A DNA stretch of 64,000 nucleotides from Actinospineispora acaciae DSM 45401 (GTDB lineage Bacteria; Actinomycetota; Actinomycetes; Mycobacteriales; Pseudonocardiaceae): the NCBI RefSeq assembly GCF_000620785.1, contig NZ_JIAI01000004.1, forward strand, positions 124,001-188,000, read 5' to 3'. Positions 32,715 through 41,619 of this stretch are shown in pieces (within the stretch, counting starts at the first letter, position 1; each line of letters opens with the position of its first letter). Both the position numbers and the translations under genes were made by a program. Below the pieces are notes generated by a model. It had not been told where the DNA came from, made no database searches, and saw only the letters and a program-made list of their open reading frames with translations.

Positions 32715-33890
32715 ATGAATACCGATCCGCGCACGGCCGACGCGATTGTGTCGCGCGTTCAGGAGATTTCGCCGCTCCTGGAGTCCCAGGCGGCGGCCAA
32801 CGACGCGGCCGGCCGGCTCAGCGACGAGACCGTCGAGGCGCTGCGGGACAGCGGGGTGCTCGGGATGCGCGCGCCCGAGGAGTACGGCGGCGCGAACCTG
32901 GGGCCGCTCGGCACGCTGCGGGTGCTGGAGGCCGTCAGCTACGGCGACGCCTCGGCCGGCTGGGTCAGCGCCGCGACGACGATCATGGCGAACGTCCTGC
33001 ACTTCCTGGACGAGGAGACGGCGTCCAAGATCTACGCCGACGGCGTGCCGTTCCTCGCCGGCCAGCTCGCGCCGGGCGGGACCGCGGAGAAGGTCGAGGG
33101 CGGCTACCGCGTCTCGGGCCGCTGGTCGTACGGCAGCGGGATCGTGCACGCCAACTGGGTGTGCGGCGCCGCGCACGTGGTCCGGGGCGGCGAGCGGAGC
33201 AACGAGATGATCGGCTTCCTGGTGCCGAAGGACCAGGTCGAGCTGGCCGGGAACTGGGACGTGGTGGGGCTGCGCCCGACCGGGAGCTTCGACTACACGA
33301 TCACGGACGCGCACGTTCCCGAGGCGTTCAGCCTGGGCGACTTCAAGACCGGCACGATGCGGTGGGGCGGCGACGCCACGCTGCCCGGGCTCACCGGCTG
33401 GTTCAACGTCGCCCAGTCCAGCTGGGGGCTCGGCGTGGGCCGGCGCGCGCTCGACGAGATCGCCGCCTTCGCCCGCCGACCGGCGAAGCGCGGGGTCCGG
33501 CTGGCGGACTCGGAACCGTTCATGCGGGAGTACGCGTTCGCGGAGGCGCAGCTGCGCAGCGCCCGCGCCTGGATCGTCGAGACGTGGTCGGGCATCGAGG
33601 CGCGGCTGGCCGACGGCGAACCGCCGACCACCCGCCAGCTCACCCTGGTCCGGACCGGGTCCATCTACGTCAGCGACGTCTACCGCGACATCGCGACCTT
33701 CGCCTTCCGCCAGGGCGGCGGCACCGCCCTGCGGGAGGGCCCGCTGCAGCGCGTGTTCCGCAACGCCATCTCCGGCGGCCAGGCGATCCAGGTGTCGCAC
33801 CAGATGTACGACCACTGCGCGCGCGACCTGCTCGGTGAGGCGGACGGCATGAGCTGGCGGATCCACGAGCTGGTCCGGTCGGGCGCATGA
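32715..33890 (+). CDS. Acyl-CoA-dehydrogenase-fold flavin monooxygenase
   Basis: A 391-residue protein of the acyl-CoA dehydrogenase/group D monooxygenase fold (relatives HsaA, DszC, HpaH-type). The N-terminal helical domain carries LRDSGVLGMRAPEEYGGANL, the middle barrel SGRWSYGSGIVHANWV, and the C-terminal helices FRQGGGTALREGPLQRVFRN; the catalytic Glu of true acyl-CoA dehydrogenases is not evident. It needs a flavin reductase, probably 31628-32101. AGGAAGG precedes ATG 32715. In a pyridine-carboxylate pathway it is the best candidate for the missing ring 3-hydroxylase, which is inference. Confidence 0.78.
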   Translation: MNTDPRTADAIVSRVQEISPLLESQAAANDAAGRLSDETVEALRDSGVLGMRAPEEYGGANLGPLGTLRVLEAVSYGDASAGWVSAATTIMANVLHFLDEETASKIYADGVPFLAGQLAPGGTAEKVEGGYRVSGRWSYGSGIVHANWVCGAAHVVRGGERSNEMIGFLVPKDQVELAGNWDVVGLRPTGSFDYTITDAHVPEAFSLGDFKTGTMRWGGDATLPGLTGWFNVAQSSWGLGVGRRALDEIAAFARRPAKRGVRLADSEPFMREYAFAEAQLRSARAWIVETWSGIEARLADGEPPTTRQLTLVRTGSIYVSDVYRDIATFAFRQGGGTALREGPLQRVFRNAISGGQAIQVSHQMYDHCARDLLGEADGMSWRIHELVRSGA

Positions 33891-34606
33891 AGGCCGACCG
33901 CGCGCGGCGTCCGGTCGTCGGGGTGATGCTCCAGTCCAAGGAGGGTTTCGTCGAGGCCGGCCCCGAGGAGCTGGCGGCCGGTGAGAGGTCGATGTGGCCG
34001 GCGAACAACCCGGACTTCTGGCCGGTGCCGCTGCGGACCGCGGTCGCCGAGAACACCGACACGCCCTCGATGGTGGCCGCCGCGCCGGCCGCCGTCCGGG
34101 GCGTGGTGGCGGCGGCCCGGCGGCTGGACGAGCACGTCGACCTCATCGTCGGCGGCTGCGGGTTCATGTGGGCCGCCCGCGACCGGCTCGCCGGCGCCAC
34201 CTCCACCCCGGTCATCGCCAGCACCCTCGACCTGCTGGACTTCGTGCTCGGCATGTCGAGCCAGCCCGTCGGCGTGATCACCTACAGCGCCGCGGCGCTG
34301 GGCGAGCTGGTCGAGGAGCACCCCGAGCGTGCCCGCATCCGGCTGCTCGGGCTGGACGAGCTGCCCGCCTGGTCGGCGCTGGGCCGGACCGACTACGTGG
34401 CGCGGGGCGGCTGGTCGCGGGCCGAGCTGGGCAGGGAGCTGGTCGGCCGGCTCGCGGAGAGCCTGTGCGACGGCGGCGAGCTCGCGGCCGTGAACGCGAT
34501 CCTGGTGGAGTGCGCGGCGGTGCCCGTCTTCCGCGCCGAGATCCGGAGCGTCACCCCGCTCCCGGTCTTCGACGTGTTCTCCCTGGCGGCCGCCGCCATG
34601 GCCTGA
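33887..34606 (+). CDS. Asp/Glu racemase-superfamily enzyme
   Basis: A 239-residue protein with the two-cysteine Asp/Glu-racemase fold: LIVGGCGFMWAARDRL holds the first Cys, and ILVECAAVPVFRAEI the second. An N-terminal PVVGVMLQSKEGFVEAGP and a C-terminal PLPVFDVFSLAAAA complete it. Superfamily members include glutamate and hydantoin racemases, maleate isomerase and arylmalonate decarboxylase. Maleate isomerase would be the missing final step of the pyridine pathway nearby, but the sequence is not a clear NicE match. It overlaps the monooxygenase stop (ATGA), so the two are coupled. Confidence 0.65.
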   Translation: MKADRARRPVVGVMLQSKEGFVEAGPEELAAGERSMWPANNPDFWPVPLRTAVAENTDTPSMVAAAPAAVRGVVAAARRLDEHVDLIVGGCGFMWAARDRLAGATSTPVIASTLDLLDFVLGMSSQPVGVITYSAAALGELVEEHPERARIRLLGLDELPAWSALGRTDYVARGGWSRAELGRELVGRLAESLCDGGELAAVNAILVECAAVPVFRAEIRSVTPLPVFDVFSLAAAAMA

Positions 34607-34634
34607 CCCCCGCCGGCCCCGCCGGATCGGTGAC

Positions 34635-34680
34635 GCAACTCGTGGTGCAAACTGTTGCAGGTATTCTGGAAACGAGTTGC
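34635..34680 (+). promoter_or_regulatory. lacI promoter with operator sites
   Basis: GCAAACTGTTGC at 34647-34658 matches the operator at the 43.2-kb and 26.4-kb promoters and sits immediately before a TATTCT -10 (34662-34667). Outer arms GCAACTCGT (34635-34643) and ACGAGTTGC (34672-34680) form a wider inverted repeat. This points to autoregulation by the LacI protein. Confidence 0.7.
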
Positions 34681-34736
34681 GGCTTCTGGCGGGGTCGACG
34701 GGTGGTCGGGTGGCACAGCGGATAGAGCGCCCTCAG

Positions 34737-35771
34737 GTGACGATGCGCACGATCGCGGACGAGGCGGGCGTGCACGTGTCGACCGTCTCCCGGGTGCTGA
34801 GCAGGAACCTCACCGCGGAGTCCGAAGCCCGGCTGTCGGACGGCGCGCGCCGGGTGCTCAAGGTCGCGCGCAAGCTCGGCTACGTCCCGGACACGCACGC
34901 GGCCAGCCTGCGCGGCCGGCGCACCAAGATGCTCGGCGTGCTGGTCCCCCGGCTGGCCGACGTGGTGCTGGCGAACATGTACGAGGCCATCGAGGAGGCG
35001 GTCACCGACCTCGGCTACCAGAGCGTGGTGGCCACCACCCGCGACCAGCCCGAGGAGCAGCGGCGCCGGGTCAGCCTGATGATGAGCCGGCGCGTCGACG
35101 GCCTGCTGGTGGCCGACGCGTCGCTGGCCGGCGGGTACGTCGACGAGCTGGCCGCGCGGGACGTCCCGTTCGTGCTCGTCAACCGCCGCTACCAGGACTT
35201 CGTGGCGGTGACCTGCGATGACGAGCTGGGTGGCCACTTCGTCGGCACCCACCTGGCCGACCTCGGGCACGAGGTGATCGCCATCACCGGTGGCCTGCCG
35301 TACGCGAGCACCACCCAGGACCGGGTCGCCGGGGTGCTCGGGGCGTTGCGCGAGCGCGGCCTGGACGTGCCCGAGGAGCGGATACTGCTCACCGGCATCA
35401 CCGGGCCGGACGGACGCGCGGCCGCCGACCGGCTGCTCGCCGCCGAACCCCGCCCGACGGCGATCTTCGCCGCCAACGACTGGGCGGCGATCGGCGTGAT
35501 GGGCGCGCTGCGGGACCACGGGCTCACGCCGGGCACGGACGTGGCGGTGGTCGGCTTCAACGACATCCAGGTCTCGGCCGACCTGCCGATCCCGCTGACC
35601 ACCGTGCGCAACCCGGTGCGGGACATCGGCGCCACGGCCGCCCGGCTCATCGCCGACCGGGTCGAAGGCCGCCCGGTGTCGTCGGTGCTGGTCCAGCCGA
35701 GGCTGGTGGTGCGCCAATCCAGCGACCCCCGGATGGCACAGCGTGCCCGGACTCACGCCGTCGCGCCCTGA
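34737..35771 (+). CDS. LacI-family transcriptional regulator
   Basis: A 344-residue regulator. The HTH and hinge (IADEAGVHVSTVSRVLS, ARKLGYVPDTHAASLR) are canonical, followed by a periplasmic-binding-protein-like effector domain (KMLGVLVPRLADVVLANMY to SVLVQPRLVVRQSS). The start is either GTG 34737 or ATG 34743; no strong ribosome site decides. It is probably the repressor that binds GCAA-n4-TTGC palindromes in front of itself, the seven-gene pyridine operon, the AAHS transporter and the MHS transporter. The inducer is expected to be the pyridine substrate or a ring-cleavage product. Confidence 0.88.
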   Translation: MTMRTIADEAGVHVSTVSRVLSRNLTAESEARLSDGARRVLKVARKLGYVPDTHAASLRGRRTKMLGVLVPRLADVVLANMYEAIEEAVTDLGYQSVVATTRDQPEEQRRRVSLMMSRRVDGLLVADASLAGGYVDELAARDVPFVLVNRRYQDFVAVTCDDELGGHFVGTHLADLGHEVIAITGGLPYASTTQDRVAGVLGALRERGLDVPEERILLTGITGPDGRAAADRLLAAEPRPTAIFAANDWAAIGVMGALRDHGLTPGTDVAVVGFNDIQVSADLPIPLTTVRNPVRDIGATAARLIADRVEGRPVSSVLVQPRLVVRQSSDPRMAQRARTHAVAP

Positions 35772-35803
35772 CCCGTCCGAGGACAACCGCCCCGACAACC
35801 GGC

Positions 35804-35897
35804 CGGGTCACGGGCTCCGCACACACCGAGTGGCCGCCGCACACATGTCCAGACCTGTGTGCTGCGCCGCAACGCTGTGTGCCGTGCCCCGCGGGCC
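35804..35897. repeat. Second array of direct and inverted CACACA-ended repeats
   Basis: Two direct units ending in GCACACA (35804-35825 and 35826-35845) are followed by two inverted units beginning TGTGTGC (35856-35875 and 35876-35897). They lie exactly between the convergent 3' ends of lacI and the decarboxylase gene. The 2+2 organisation matches the array at 22846-22961, with diverged unit sequence. Placement suggests a bidirectional terminator. Confidence 0.6.
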
Positions 35898-35915
35898 ACG
35901 CGGCCCCGGTACCGA

Positions 35916-36881
35916 TCACGCGAGCAGGGCCTGGGCGTGGCCGCCGAGGATGCCGGGTAGGTGCTCGGCCGGCGCCTGCGCGCGCACCAGGTCGACGGCC
36001 TTGCGCGCGGACCAGTACGGGTAGTCGCTGGAGAACAGCAGCCGCTCGGGGCCGACGACGCGCATGAGCAGGGCCAGCGTCTCGGGCTGGTTGCAGACGG
36101 TGTCGAAGTACAGCCGCCGCAGGTAGTCCACGAACGGGCGGTCCAGGTGCGGCCACCAGCCCTTGCCCCGGTAGACCTCGATCCGTCCGTGCAGGTAGGG
36201 CAGGGTGCCACCGGCGTGCGGGTGCACGATCGTCAACCGGGGGAAGCGGTCCAGGACGCCGTCCACGATCAGCGCCATGGTGGCGAAGCTGGTGTCGAAC
36301 ATGTAGCCGATGGGCACCTCCATCCGGGACGGGGTCACCCTGGGCTCGCGGAACGACCGGGTGGGGTGCAGGAAGACCGGCAGGCCGAGCCGTTCGATCT
36401 CGGCGTAGAGCGGCCACAGCCGGGGCGCGGCGACCGACTCGCCGGCGATGTTCCCCGGCAGCAGCACGCCGCGCAGCGCCAGGCGCCGCACCGCGTCGTC
36501 CAGCGTGGCCAGCGACGCGTCGGTGTCGGACAGCGGCAGGTGGGCCAGGCCGAGGAACCGGCCGGGGTGGGCCTTCTGGGCGCGCGCCATCTCCTCGTTG
36601 AGCAGCGCGCACAGCTCGCGGGCCTCGCCGAGGTCGCGGTCGGCCAGGTCGCCGGTGACCGAGGCGCTCACCACGGCGGTGTCGATGCCGACGGTGTCCA
36701 GCACCCGCACCTGGTGGTCCAGGTCGGTGAACCGCCTGTCGAACGTCCACACCTCGTCGGCGGAGATCTCGTACAGATAGCCCTCGGGGGTCCGCCGCGA
36801 GCGGGGGTAGGCGTCCCGGCCCAGATGGTGGTCGAGCAGCGCCGGCGGATGCCAGTGCCACTGGCTGTCGACGACATGCAT
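35916..36881 (-). CDS. ACMSD-like amidohydrolase, probable dihydroxypicolinate decarboxylase
   Basis: A 321-residue amidohydrolase-2 family enzyme. Metal ligands are visible in DSQWHWHPP (HxH), PVFLHPTRSF, IVHPHAGG and SSDYPY (the Asp). This family includes ACMS decarboxylase, gamma-resorcylate decarboxylase and PicC, the non-oxidative 3,6-dihydroxypicolinate decarboxylase of picolinate degradation. Being last in the operon with a pyridine hydroxylase and 2,5-dihydroxypyridine dioxygenase, a PicC-like role fits: it would turn 3,6-dihydroxypicolinate into 2,5-dihydroxypyridine. Its ATG overlaps the stop of the molybdenum subunit gene. Confidence 0.78.
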   Translation of the reverse strand: MHVVDSQWHWHPPALLDHHLGRDAYPRSRRTPEGYLYEISADEVWTFDRRFTDLDHQVRVLDTVGIDTAVVSASVTGDLADRDLGEARELCALLNEEMARAQKAHPGRFLGLAHLPLSDTDASLATLDDAVRRLALRGVLLPGNIAGESVAAPRLWPLYAEIERLGLPVFLHPTRSFREPRVTPSRMEVPIGYMFDTSFATMALIVDGVLDRFPRLTIVHPHAGGTLPYLHGRIEVYRGKGWWPHLDRPFVDYLRRLYFDTVCNQPETLALLMRVVGPERLLFSSDYPYWSARKAVDLVRAQAPAEHLPGILGGHAQALLA

Positions 36882-39265
36882 CAGGAACCGTCCTTTCGGG
36901 CCTGGGCGACCAGCGCGCGCACGCGCGCCGGGGTCAGCGGCAGCTCGGTGCCGAAGCACCTGCCGAGCGGGCGCAGCGCGTCGTCGACGGCGGCGGCCAG
37001 CGCCGGGCCGGGCCCGATCGACCCGCCCTCCCCCATCCCCTTGATGCCCTGGATGGTGAACGGCGACGGGGTCTGCAGGTGGGTGACGCCGATGTGCGGG
37101 ATGTCGGTGGCGCCGGGCAGCAGGTAGTCCATGAAGGTGGTGGCCAGCGGCTGGCCCTGCTCGTCGTAGACGAACTCCTCCAGCAGCGCGCCGCCGAGGC
37201 CCTGGGCCACCCCGCCGTGCACCTGGCCGGTCACGATCAGCGGGTTGATCATCCGTCCGCAGTCCTCGACCACGTGGTAGCCGAGCAGCGTGACCCCGCC
37301 GGTGTCCGGGTCGACCTCGACCACGCACAGGTGCGCGGCGTTGGCGAAGGTGCCCCCGCCGGGCTCGGCGTCGTAGGACGACACGGCCTCCAGCACCGGT
37401 TCCATGCCGCGCGGGAGCTTCTCCGGGCGGTGGTAGGCCCAGCGGGCCAGGTCACGGACGCCGACGCTGCGCCACGGCGCGCCCTTGACGACGGCCGCGC
37501 CGTCGACGAGCTCCAGGTCGGACGGGGCGGCCTCCAGCACCTCGGCGGCGAACTCCAACAGCTTGTCCGCGACCTGCCGCGCGGCCTTCTCGCTGGCGCC
37601 GCCGGCGAGCACCGCGCTGCGGCTGGCGAACGTGCCGTGCCCGTACGGGGTCTGCGCGGTGTCGCCGAAGCGGACCTTGATGTCGGCCAGCGGCAGGCCG
37701 AGCTGGTCGGCGACCATCTGCGCCATGGTCGTCTCGTGGCCCTGGCCGTGCGAGTGCGTGGACAGCTGCACGGTGACCCGCCCGGACGGGTCCATCCGCA
37801 CGGTGGCGGTGTCGTAGCCGAAGATGATCGGCACGCCGCGCTTGACGAACTCCGAGGTCGCGTGCGCGCTCTGCTCGGTGTAGCAGGAGATGCCGATGCC
37901 CAGGTAGCGGCCCTGTTCCCGAGCCGCCCGCCGCTCGGCCCGCAGCCGCTCGTACCCGCTGTCCACCAGCAGTTTCTCCAGCGACTCCCGGAAGCTCCCC
38001 GAGTCGTAGAGCAGCCCGGTCACCGACCGGTACGGGAACTCCTCGGGGCGGACCAGGTTGCGCCGGCGCACCTCGGCCTGGTCGATGCCGACCTCGACGG
38101 CGACGGCGTCCATCACCCGCTCGATGGAGAACGCGGCGGCCGGCCGGGCGACGCCCCGGTACGGCCCGAGCGGGGTCTTGTTGGTGGCCACGCTGAACGC
38201 GTCGCACTCGTAGTTCTGGATGCGGTACGGCCCCGGCAGGATGCCCAGCGCCATGCCGGTGTCCATGGTGGACGTCCACGGATACACCGAGTAGGCGCCG
38301 CAGTCGACGTAGACCCGCGCCCGCAGCGCGGTCACCACGCCGTCGGCGGTGTACGCCGCCCGCACCTCGTGGTGGTGCTCGCGGGCGTGGATGCTGCCGA
38401 TCATGTGCTCGACCCGGTCCTCGATCCACTTCACCGGGCGGCGGGTGCGCACGGCCAGCAGGCAGACGGCGATCTCCTCGGGGAACAGGTGCCCCTTGAT
38501 GCCGAACCCGCCGCCCACGTCCGGCGCGATGACCCTGACCTGGTTCTCCGGCAGGCCCAGCGCGTCGGCCAGGCCGGTGCGCACCAGGTGCGGGATCTGG
38601 GTGGCCGTGTAGAGGACCAGGGTGTCCTCGGCCTGGTCGTAGTGCGCGATGCAGCCCCTGGTCTCCAGCGGGATGCCGGAGTGCCGGTTGTTGACCAGCT
38701 CCAGGGTGACGACACCGTGGGCGGCCTCGAACGCGCCAGCCACGTCACCGCCCTCGAAGTGGCGCTTGATGAACAGGTTGTCGGTCCAGCTCTGGTGCAG
38801 CCGGGGCGCGCCGTCGGCGATCGCGGCCGGGATGGACGCCACCACCGGCAGCTCGGCGTAGTCCACCTCGACCAGCTCGCAGGCGTCCTCGGCGACATAC
38901 CTGTCCGAGGCGGCCACGGCGGCGACGGTCTGGCCGGCGAACCGGACCCGGTCGGTGGCCAGCGCGGGGAACTCGGTGGACTGCCAGGTGTCCATGGTGG
39001 AGTCGCAGACGATGCCCCGAGCGGTGCCGTGCAGGTCGGCGCCGGTGAGCACGGCGTGCACGTCGGCGCGGGCCAGCGCGGCGGCGGTGTCCACCGCGCG
39101 GACCTCGGCGTGCGCCAGCGGGCTGCGCACGAACGCGGCGTGCAGCATCCGGGGCAGCACGATGTCGTCCACGTAGCGCGCCCGCCCGAGCAGGAACCGG
39201 GGGTCCTCGGTGCGCTTGACGCTGGCGCCGAACAGCTTGGGTTGCCTCGCGTCCGGCGTGCTCAT
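36881..39265 (-). CDS. Molybdenum hydroxylase, large (Mo-cofactor) subunit
   Basis: A 794-residue xanthine-oxidase-family subunit. Domain signatures are KRTEDPRFLLGRARYVDDI near the start, DVGGGFGIKGHLFPEE, GPYRGVARPAAAFSIERVMD, HSHGQGHETTMAQMVADQLG and the catalytic-glutamate loop IKGMGEGGSIGPGPALAAAV near the C-terminus. It is built as a separate subunit, as in CoxL, nicotine and picolinate dehydrogenases. With the two smaller subunits encoded just upstream it should hydroxylate a pyridine or related N-heterocycle using water, e.g. picolinate to 6-hydroxypicolinate. It overlaps both neighbours by 4 bp or fewer. Confidence 0.88.
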   Translation of the reverse strand: MSTPDARQPKLFGASVKRTEDPRFLLGRARYVDDIVLPRMLHAAFVRSPLAHAEVRAVDTAAALARADVHAVLTGADLHGTARGIVCDSTMDTWQSTEFPALATDRVRFAGQTVAAVAASDRYVAEDACELVEVDYAELPVVASIPAAIADGAPRLHQSWTDNLFIKRHFEGGDVAGAFEAAHGVVTLELVNNRHSGIPLETRGCIAHYDQAEDTLVLYTATQIPHLVRTGLADALGLPENQVRVIAPDVGGGFGIKGHLFPEEIAVCLLAVRTRRPVKWIEDRVEHMIGSIHAREHHHEVRAAYTADGVVTALRARVYVDCGAYSVYPWTSTMDTGMALGILPGPYRIQNYECDAFSVATNKTPLGPYRGVARPAAAFSIERVMDAVAVEVGIDQAEVRRRNLVRPEEFPYRSVTGLLYDSGSFRESLEKLLVDSGYERLRAERRAAREQGRYLGIGISCYTEQSAHATSEFVKRGVPIIFGYDTATVRMDPSGRVTVQLSTHSHGQGHETTMAQMVADQLGLPLADIKVRFGDTAQTPYGHGTFASRSAVLAGGASEKAARQVADKLLEFAAEVLEAAPSDLELVDGAAVVKGAPWRSVGVRDLARWAYHRPEKLPRGMEPVLEAVSSYDAEPGGGTFANAAHLCVVEVDPDTGGVTLLGYHVVEDCGRMINPLIVTGQVHGGVAQGLGGALLEEFVYDEQGQPLATTFMDYLLPGATDIPHIGVTHLQTPSPFTIQGIKGMGEGGSIGPGPALAAAVDDALRPLGRCFGTELPLTPARVRALVAQARKDGS

Positions 39266-39732
39266 CGGGCCATCTCCCGAGCGGCGTGCCGGATCGCGTC
39301 GACGATGAACACGTACCCGGTGCAGCGGCAGACGTGGCCGCTCAGCGCGCCCCGGATCTCCTCGTCGGTCGGGTCGGGGTTGTCCTCCAGCAGCTTCGCG
39401 CCGGCCAGCACCATGCCCGGGGTGCAGAAGCCGCACTGCAGCCCGTGCTTCTCCCAGAACGCCCGCTGCACCGGGTGCAGGTCGTCCTCGCCGTCGGCCA
39501 TGCCCTCGATGGTGGTGATCTCCGCGCCCTCGGCCTGGACGCCGAACATCAGGCAGGACCGCACCAGCCGCCCGTCCAGCCGGATGGTGCAGGCACCGCA
39601 CGCGCCGTGCTCGCAGCCGACGTGGGTGCCGGTCAGCGCGAGGTCCTGGCGCAGCACGTCGCAGAGCAGCTTGCGGGCCGGCACCCGGACGGTCTCCGGT
39701 CGGCCGTTGACGGTCATCGACACGGTGTGCAT
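39262..39732 (-). CDS. Molybdenum hydroxylase, [2Fe-2S] small subunit
   Basis: A 156-residue subunit with both iron-sulfur clusters: the plant-type ferredoxin set CEHGACGACTIRLDGRLVRSC and the C-terminal set CGFCTPGM plus CRCTGY. It passes electrons between the Mo centre and the FAD subunit. The length is standard for CoxS/NicA-like subunits. It lies between the FAD and Mo subunit genes and overlaps the latter by ATGA. GTG starts are also possible a few codons in, but ATG 39732 leads the beta-strand properly. Confidence 0.9.
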   Translation of the reverse strand: MHTVSMTVNGRPETVRVPARKLLCDVLRQDLALTGTHVGCEHGACGACTIRLDGRLVRSCLMFGVQAEGAEITTIEGMADGEDDLHPVQRAFWEKHGLQCGFCTPGMVLAGAKLLEDNPDPTDEEIRGALSGHVCRCTGYVFIVDAIRHAAREMAR

Positions 39733-39733
39733 G

Positions 39734-40579
39734 TCAGGCTCCGATCCGGGTCAGGGCGTCGGACAGGGCGCGGACGGCGAGGGTCCGGACCAGCTCTCGA
39801 TCGACACCGTCGCCGAGGGATGCGGCCACCGCGTCGCCCGCCCAGGCGAGTTGGTCGGGGCGCAGCCGGGTGCCGGTCAGCGCCCGCTCCGCCTCGGCCA
39901 GCCGCAGCGGGCGCCCACCGACCCCGGCCACGCCGATCCGCACCCGCCGCGCCGAGGCCGACACGTCGACGGCCATGTCGACGGCCACTGCGGCCACCGC
40001 GAAGTCGCCGGCCTTGCGGGCGAACTCGCGGAACCCCCAGCCGCCGGCCCGTGACGGCACCGGCCAGCGCACGGCGGTGAGGATCTCGTCGGCGGCCAGC
40101 GCGCAGGTGAAGTGGTCGACGAAGAACTCGGCCGCCGGCACCGTCCGCCGCCCCGCCGGGCCGGCCACCACGAACTCCGCGTCCAGCGTGACCGCCACGC
40201 ACGGCAGCTCGGCGGCCGGGTCGGCGTGCGCCATGCTGCCGCCGATGGTGCCCCGGTTGCGGATCGCCGGGTAGCCGATCAGCGCGGCGGCGTCGGCCAG
40301 CAGCGGGCAGGCCGCCGCGACCAGCTCGGAGGAGGCCAGGTCTGCGTGCCGGGTCATCGCGCCGACCTCCAGGACGCCCGCGTCGACCCGGATGCCGTCC
40401 AGCCCGGGCACCCGGCCCAGGTCGACCAGCGCCTCGGGCCTGGCCAGCCGCAGGTTCATCAGCGGGACCAGGCTCTGCCCGCCGGCCAGCGGCTTGGCCT
40501 CCCCGCCGTGCTCGGCCAGCAGCGCGACGCACTCCTCGACGCTGCGCGGCGCGTGGTAGCGAAACTCCGCCGGCTTCAT
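39734..40579 (-). CDS. Molybdenum hydroxylase, FAD-binding medium subunit
   Basis: A 281-residue CoxM/PicA-type subunit. FAD-contact motifs are AGGQSLVPLMNLRLA and the RNRGTIGGSMAHADPAAELP loop, followed by a C-terminal CO-dehydrogenase flavoprotein domain. It completes a three-subunit hydroxylase able to pass electrons to a soluble acceptor or oxygen, unlike NicAB which uses a cytochrome. ATG 40579 overlaps the dioxygenase stop by 4 bp; only one base separates its stop from the small subunit start. Confidence 0.88.
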   Translation of the reverse strand: MKPAEFRYHAPRSVEECVALLAEHGGEAKPLAGGQSLVPLMNLRLARPEALVDLGRVPGLDGIRVDAGVLEVGAMTRHADLASSELVAAACPLLADAAALIGYPAIRNRGTIGGSMAHADPAAELPCVAVTLDAEFVVAGPAGRRTVPAAEFFVDHFTCALAADEILTAVRWPVPSRAGGWGFREFARKAGDFAVAAVAVDMAVDVSASARRVRIGVAGVGGRPLRLAEAERALTGTRLRPDQLAWAGDAVAASLGDGVDRELVRTLAVRALSDALTRIGA

Positions 40580-41619
40580 CGCCGCGACCCGGCCGGCTTC
40601 ATCTCCTCGACGACCACGTCGCCGTCGATCACCACCGGCTCGTCGTCCAGGAACAGGCTGCAGTCGCGCATCGGGATGTCCAGGTGGCAGGCGGTGTCGT
40701 TCGGGCCGCCCAGCTCGTTGTTCGGGCCGATGGAGAACATCACGTTGCCGTACACCGAGCGCAGCTCCATGCCCATCCCGCCGGGGAACGACGGCGGCCA
40801 CAGCCCGTGCCAGTGCGCGCGCTCGTCCAGCCCCCAGCCCACGTGCGACATGCCGTAGCCCCTCGGGTCCCGGAACGACTCCATGTACGACCTGATCAGC
40901 TCGGCGTCCAGGCCGCCCCGGATGTCGGTGATGAAGCCGCGCTCGATCCGGAACCGGACCGGGCCGCTGACGTAGGTGTTCTGCGGCAGCAGCGCGTCGC
41001 CAGGGCCGAGCACGATCTCGCCGTCCACCCCGTCATCCGCCCCGCCGGTGAACACGAACGCGGCCGGCCAGTGGTCCCAGCGGCCGGGCTGGTCGGTGTA
41101 GCCGTACTCGGTGATCGTCGGATAGGCGCCCAGCCGGTAGGTCACGTCGGTGCCGTGCGGGTTGGTGAACCGCAGCGTCGACGCCTTGGCCAGCAGCTCG
41201 GCGCCGGCCTCCACCCGCTCCCGGTGCTCGGGCGTGGGGAACAACCTGGCCAGCAGCTCGATCGGCTCGACCGCGCTGAGCACCCGGGTGCCGGCCTCCT
41301 GGATGGCCATCTGCGCGGGCGAGAACAGCAGGAACACGCAGTCGATGACCAGGTCGGCCCGGCTCAGCGCCGCCACCGCCTCCGGGTTGTGCGCCAGCTC
41401 GGACGCGCCGACCGCCCAGGTGCCGTCCGTCGGCAGCCCCTCCGGCAGCCGCAGGTGGTAGGCCCTGGCGCCCAGGTCGCGGGCGGCGTAGAGGAACGCC
41501 TCGGCGTAGTTCTCGCGCCGCCGGCCCTGGGAGAGCACGACCACCCGCTCGCCCTCGTGCACCCGGCACAGCCGCAGGTGGCGGCGGAACAACTGCTGCA
41601 TCTCGGTGGGGTTGATCAC
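40576..41619 (-). CDS. nicX: 2,5-dihydroxypyridine 5,6-dioxygenase (NicX-like)
   Basis: A 347-residue protein of the aminopeptidase-like (M29-fold) dioxygenase family. Fe(II)-ligand regions are seen in the C-terminal third: SHVGWGLDERAHWHGL and NDTACHLDIPM. NicX cleaves 2,5-dihydroxypyridine with O2 to N-formylmaleamate. The two genes upstream encode enzymes for the next steps, strongly supporting this call over a true aminopeptidase. GTG 41619 follows GGAG and overlaps the nicD-like stop (GTGA). Confidence 0.82.
   Translation of the reverse strand: MINPTEMQQLFRRHLRLCRVHEGERVVVLSQGRRRENYAEAFLYAARDLGARAYHLRLPEGLPTDGTWAVGASELAHNPEAVAALSRADLVIDCVFLLFSPAQMAIQEAGTRVLSAVEPIELLARLFPTPEHRERVEAGAELLAKASTLRFTNPHGTDVTYRLGAYPTITEYGYTDQPGRWDHWPAAFVFTGGADDGVDGEIVLGPGDALLPQNTYVSGPVRFRIERGFITDIRGGLDAELIRSYMESFRDPRGYGMSHVGWGLDERAHWHGLWPPSFPGGMGMELRSVYGNVMFSIGPNNELGGPNDTACHLDIPMRDCSLFLDDEPVVIDGDVVVEEMKPAGSRR

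Noticed and set aside
32512..32718. A 68-codon frame in the monooxygenase leader as a leader peptide
   Set aside because: It starts within the MerR operator, upstream of the expected transcription start, and has no ribosome site.
37079..40054. A 991-codon plus-strand frame across the molybdenum hydroxylase genes
   Set aside because: Antisense shadow of three well-supported Mo hydroxylase subunits; no recognisable domain.
36881..40579. Carbon monoxide or xanthine dehydrogenase for the three-subunit Mo enzyme
   Set aside because: No CoxL-specific selenocysteine/Cys loop (AYRCSFR) is seen, and no purine genes are nearby; neighbours point to a pyridine substrate.
40576..41619. Calling the NicX-like protein a leucyl aminopeptidase (M29)
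   Set aside because: The fold is shared, but the operon context (deformylase, maleamate amidase, Mo hydroxylase) fits the dioxygenase.
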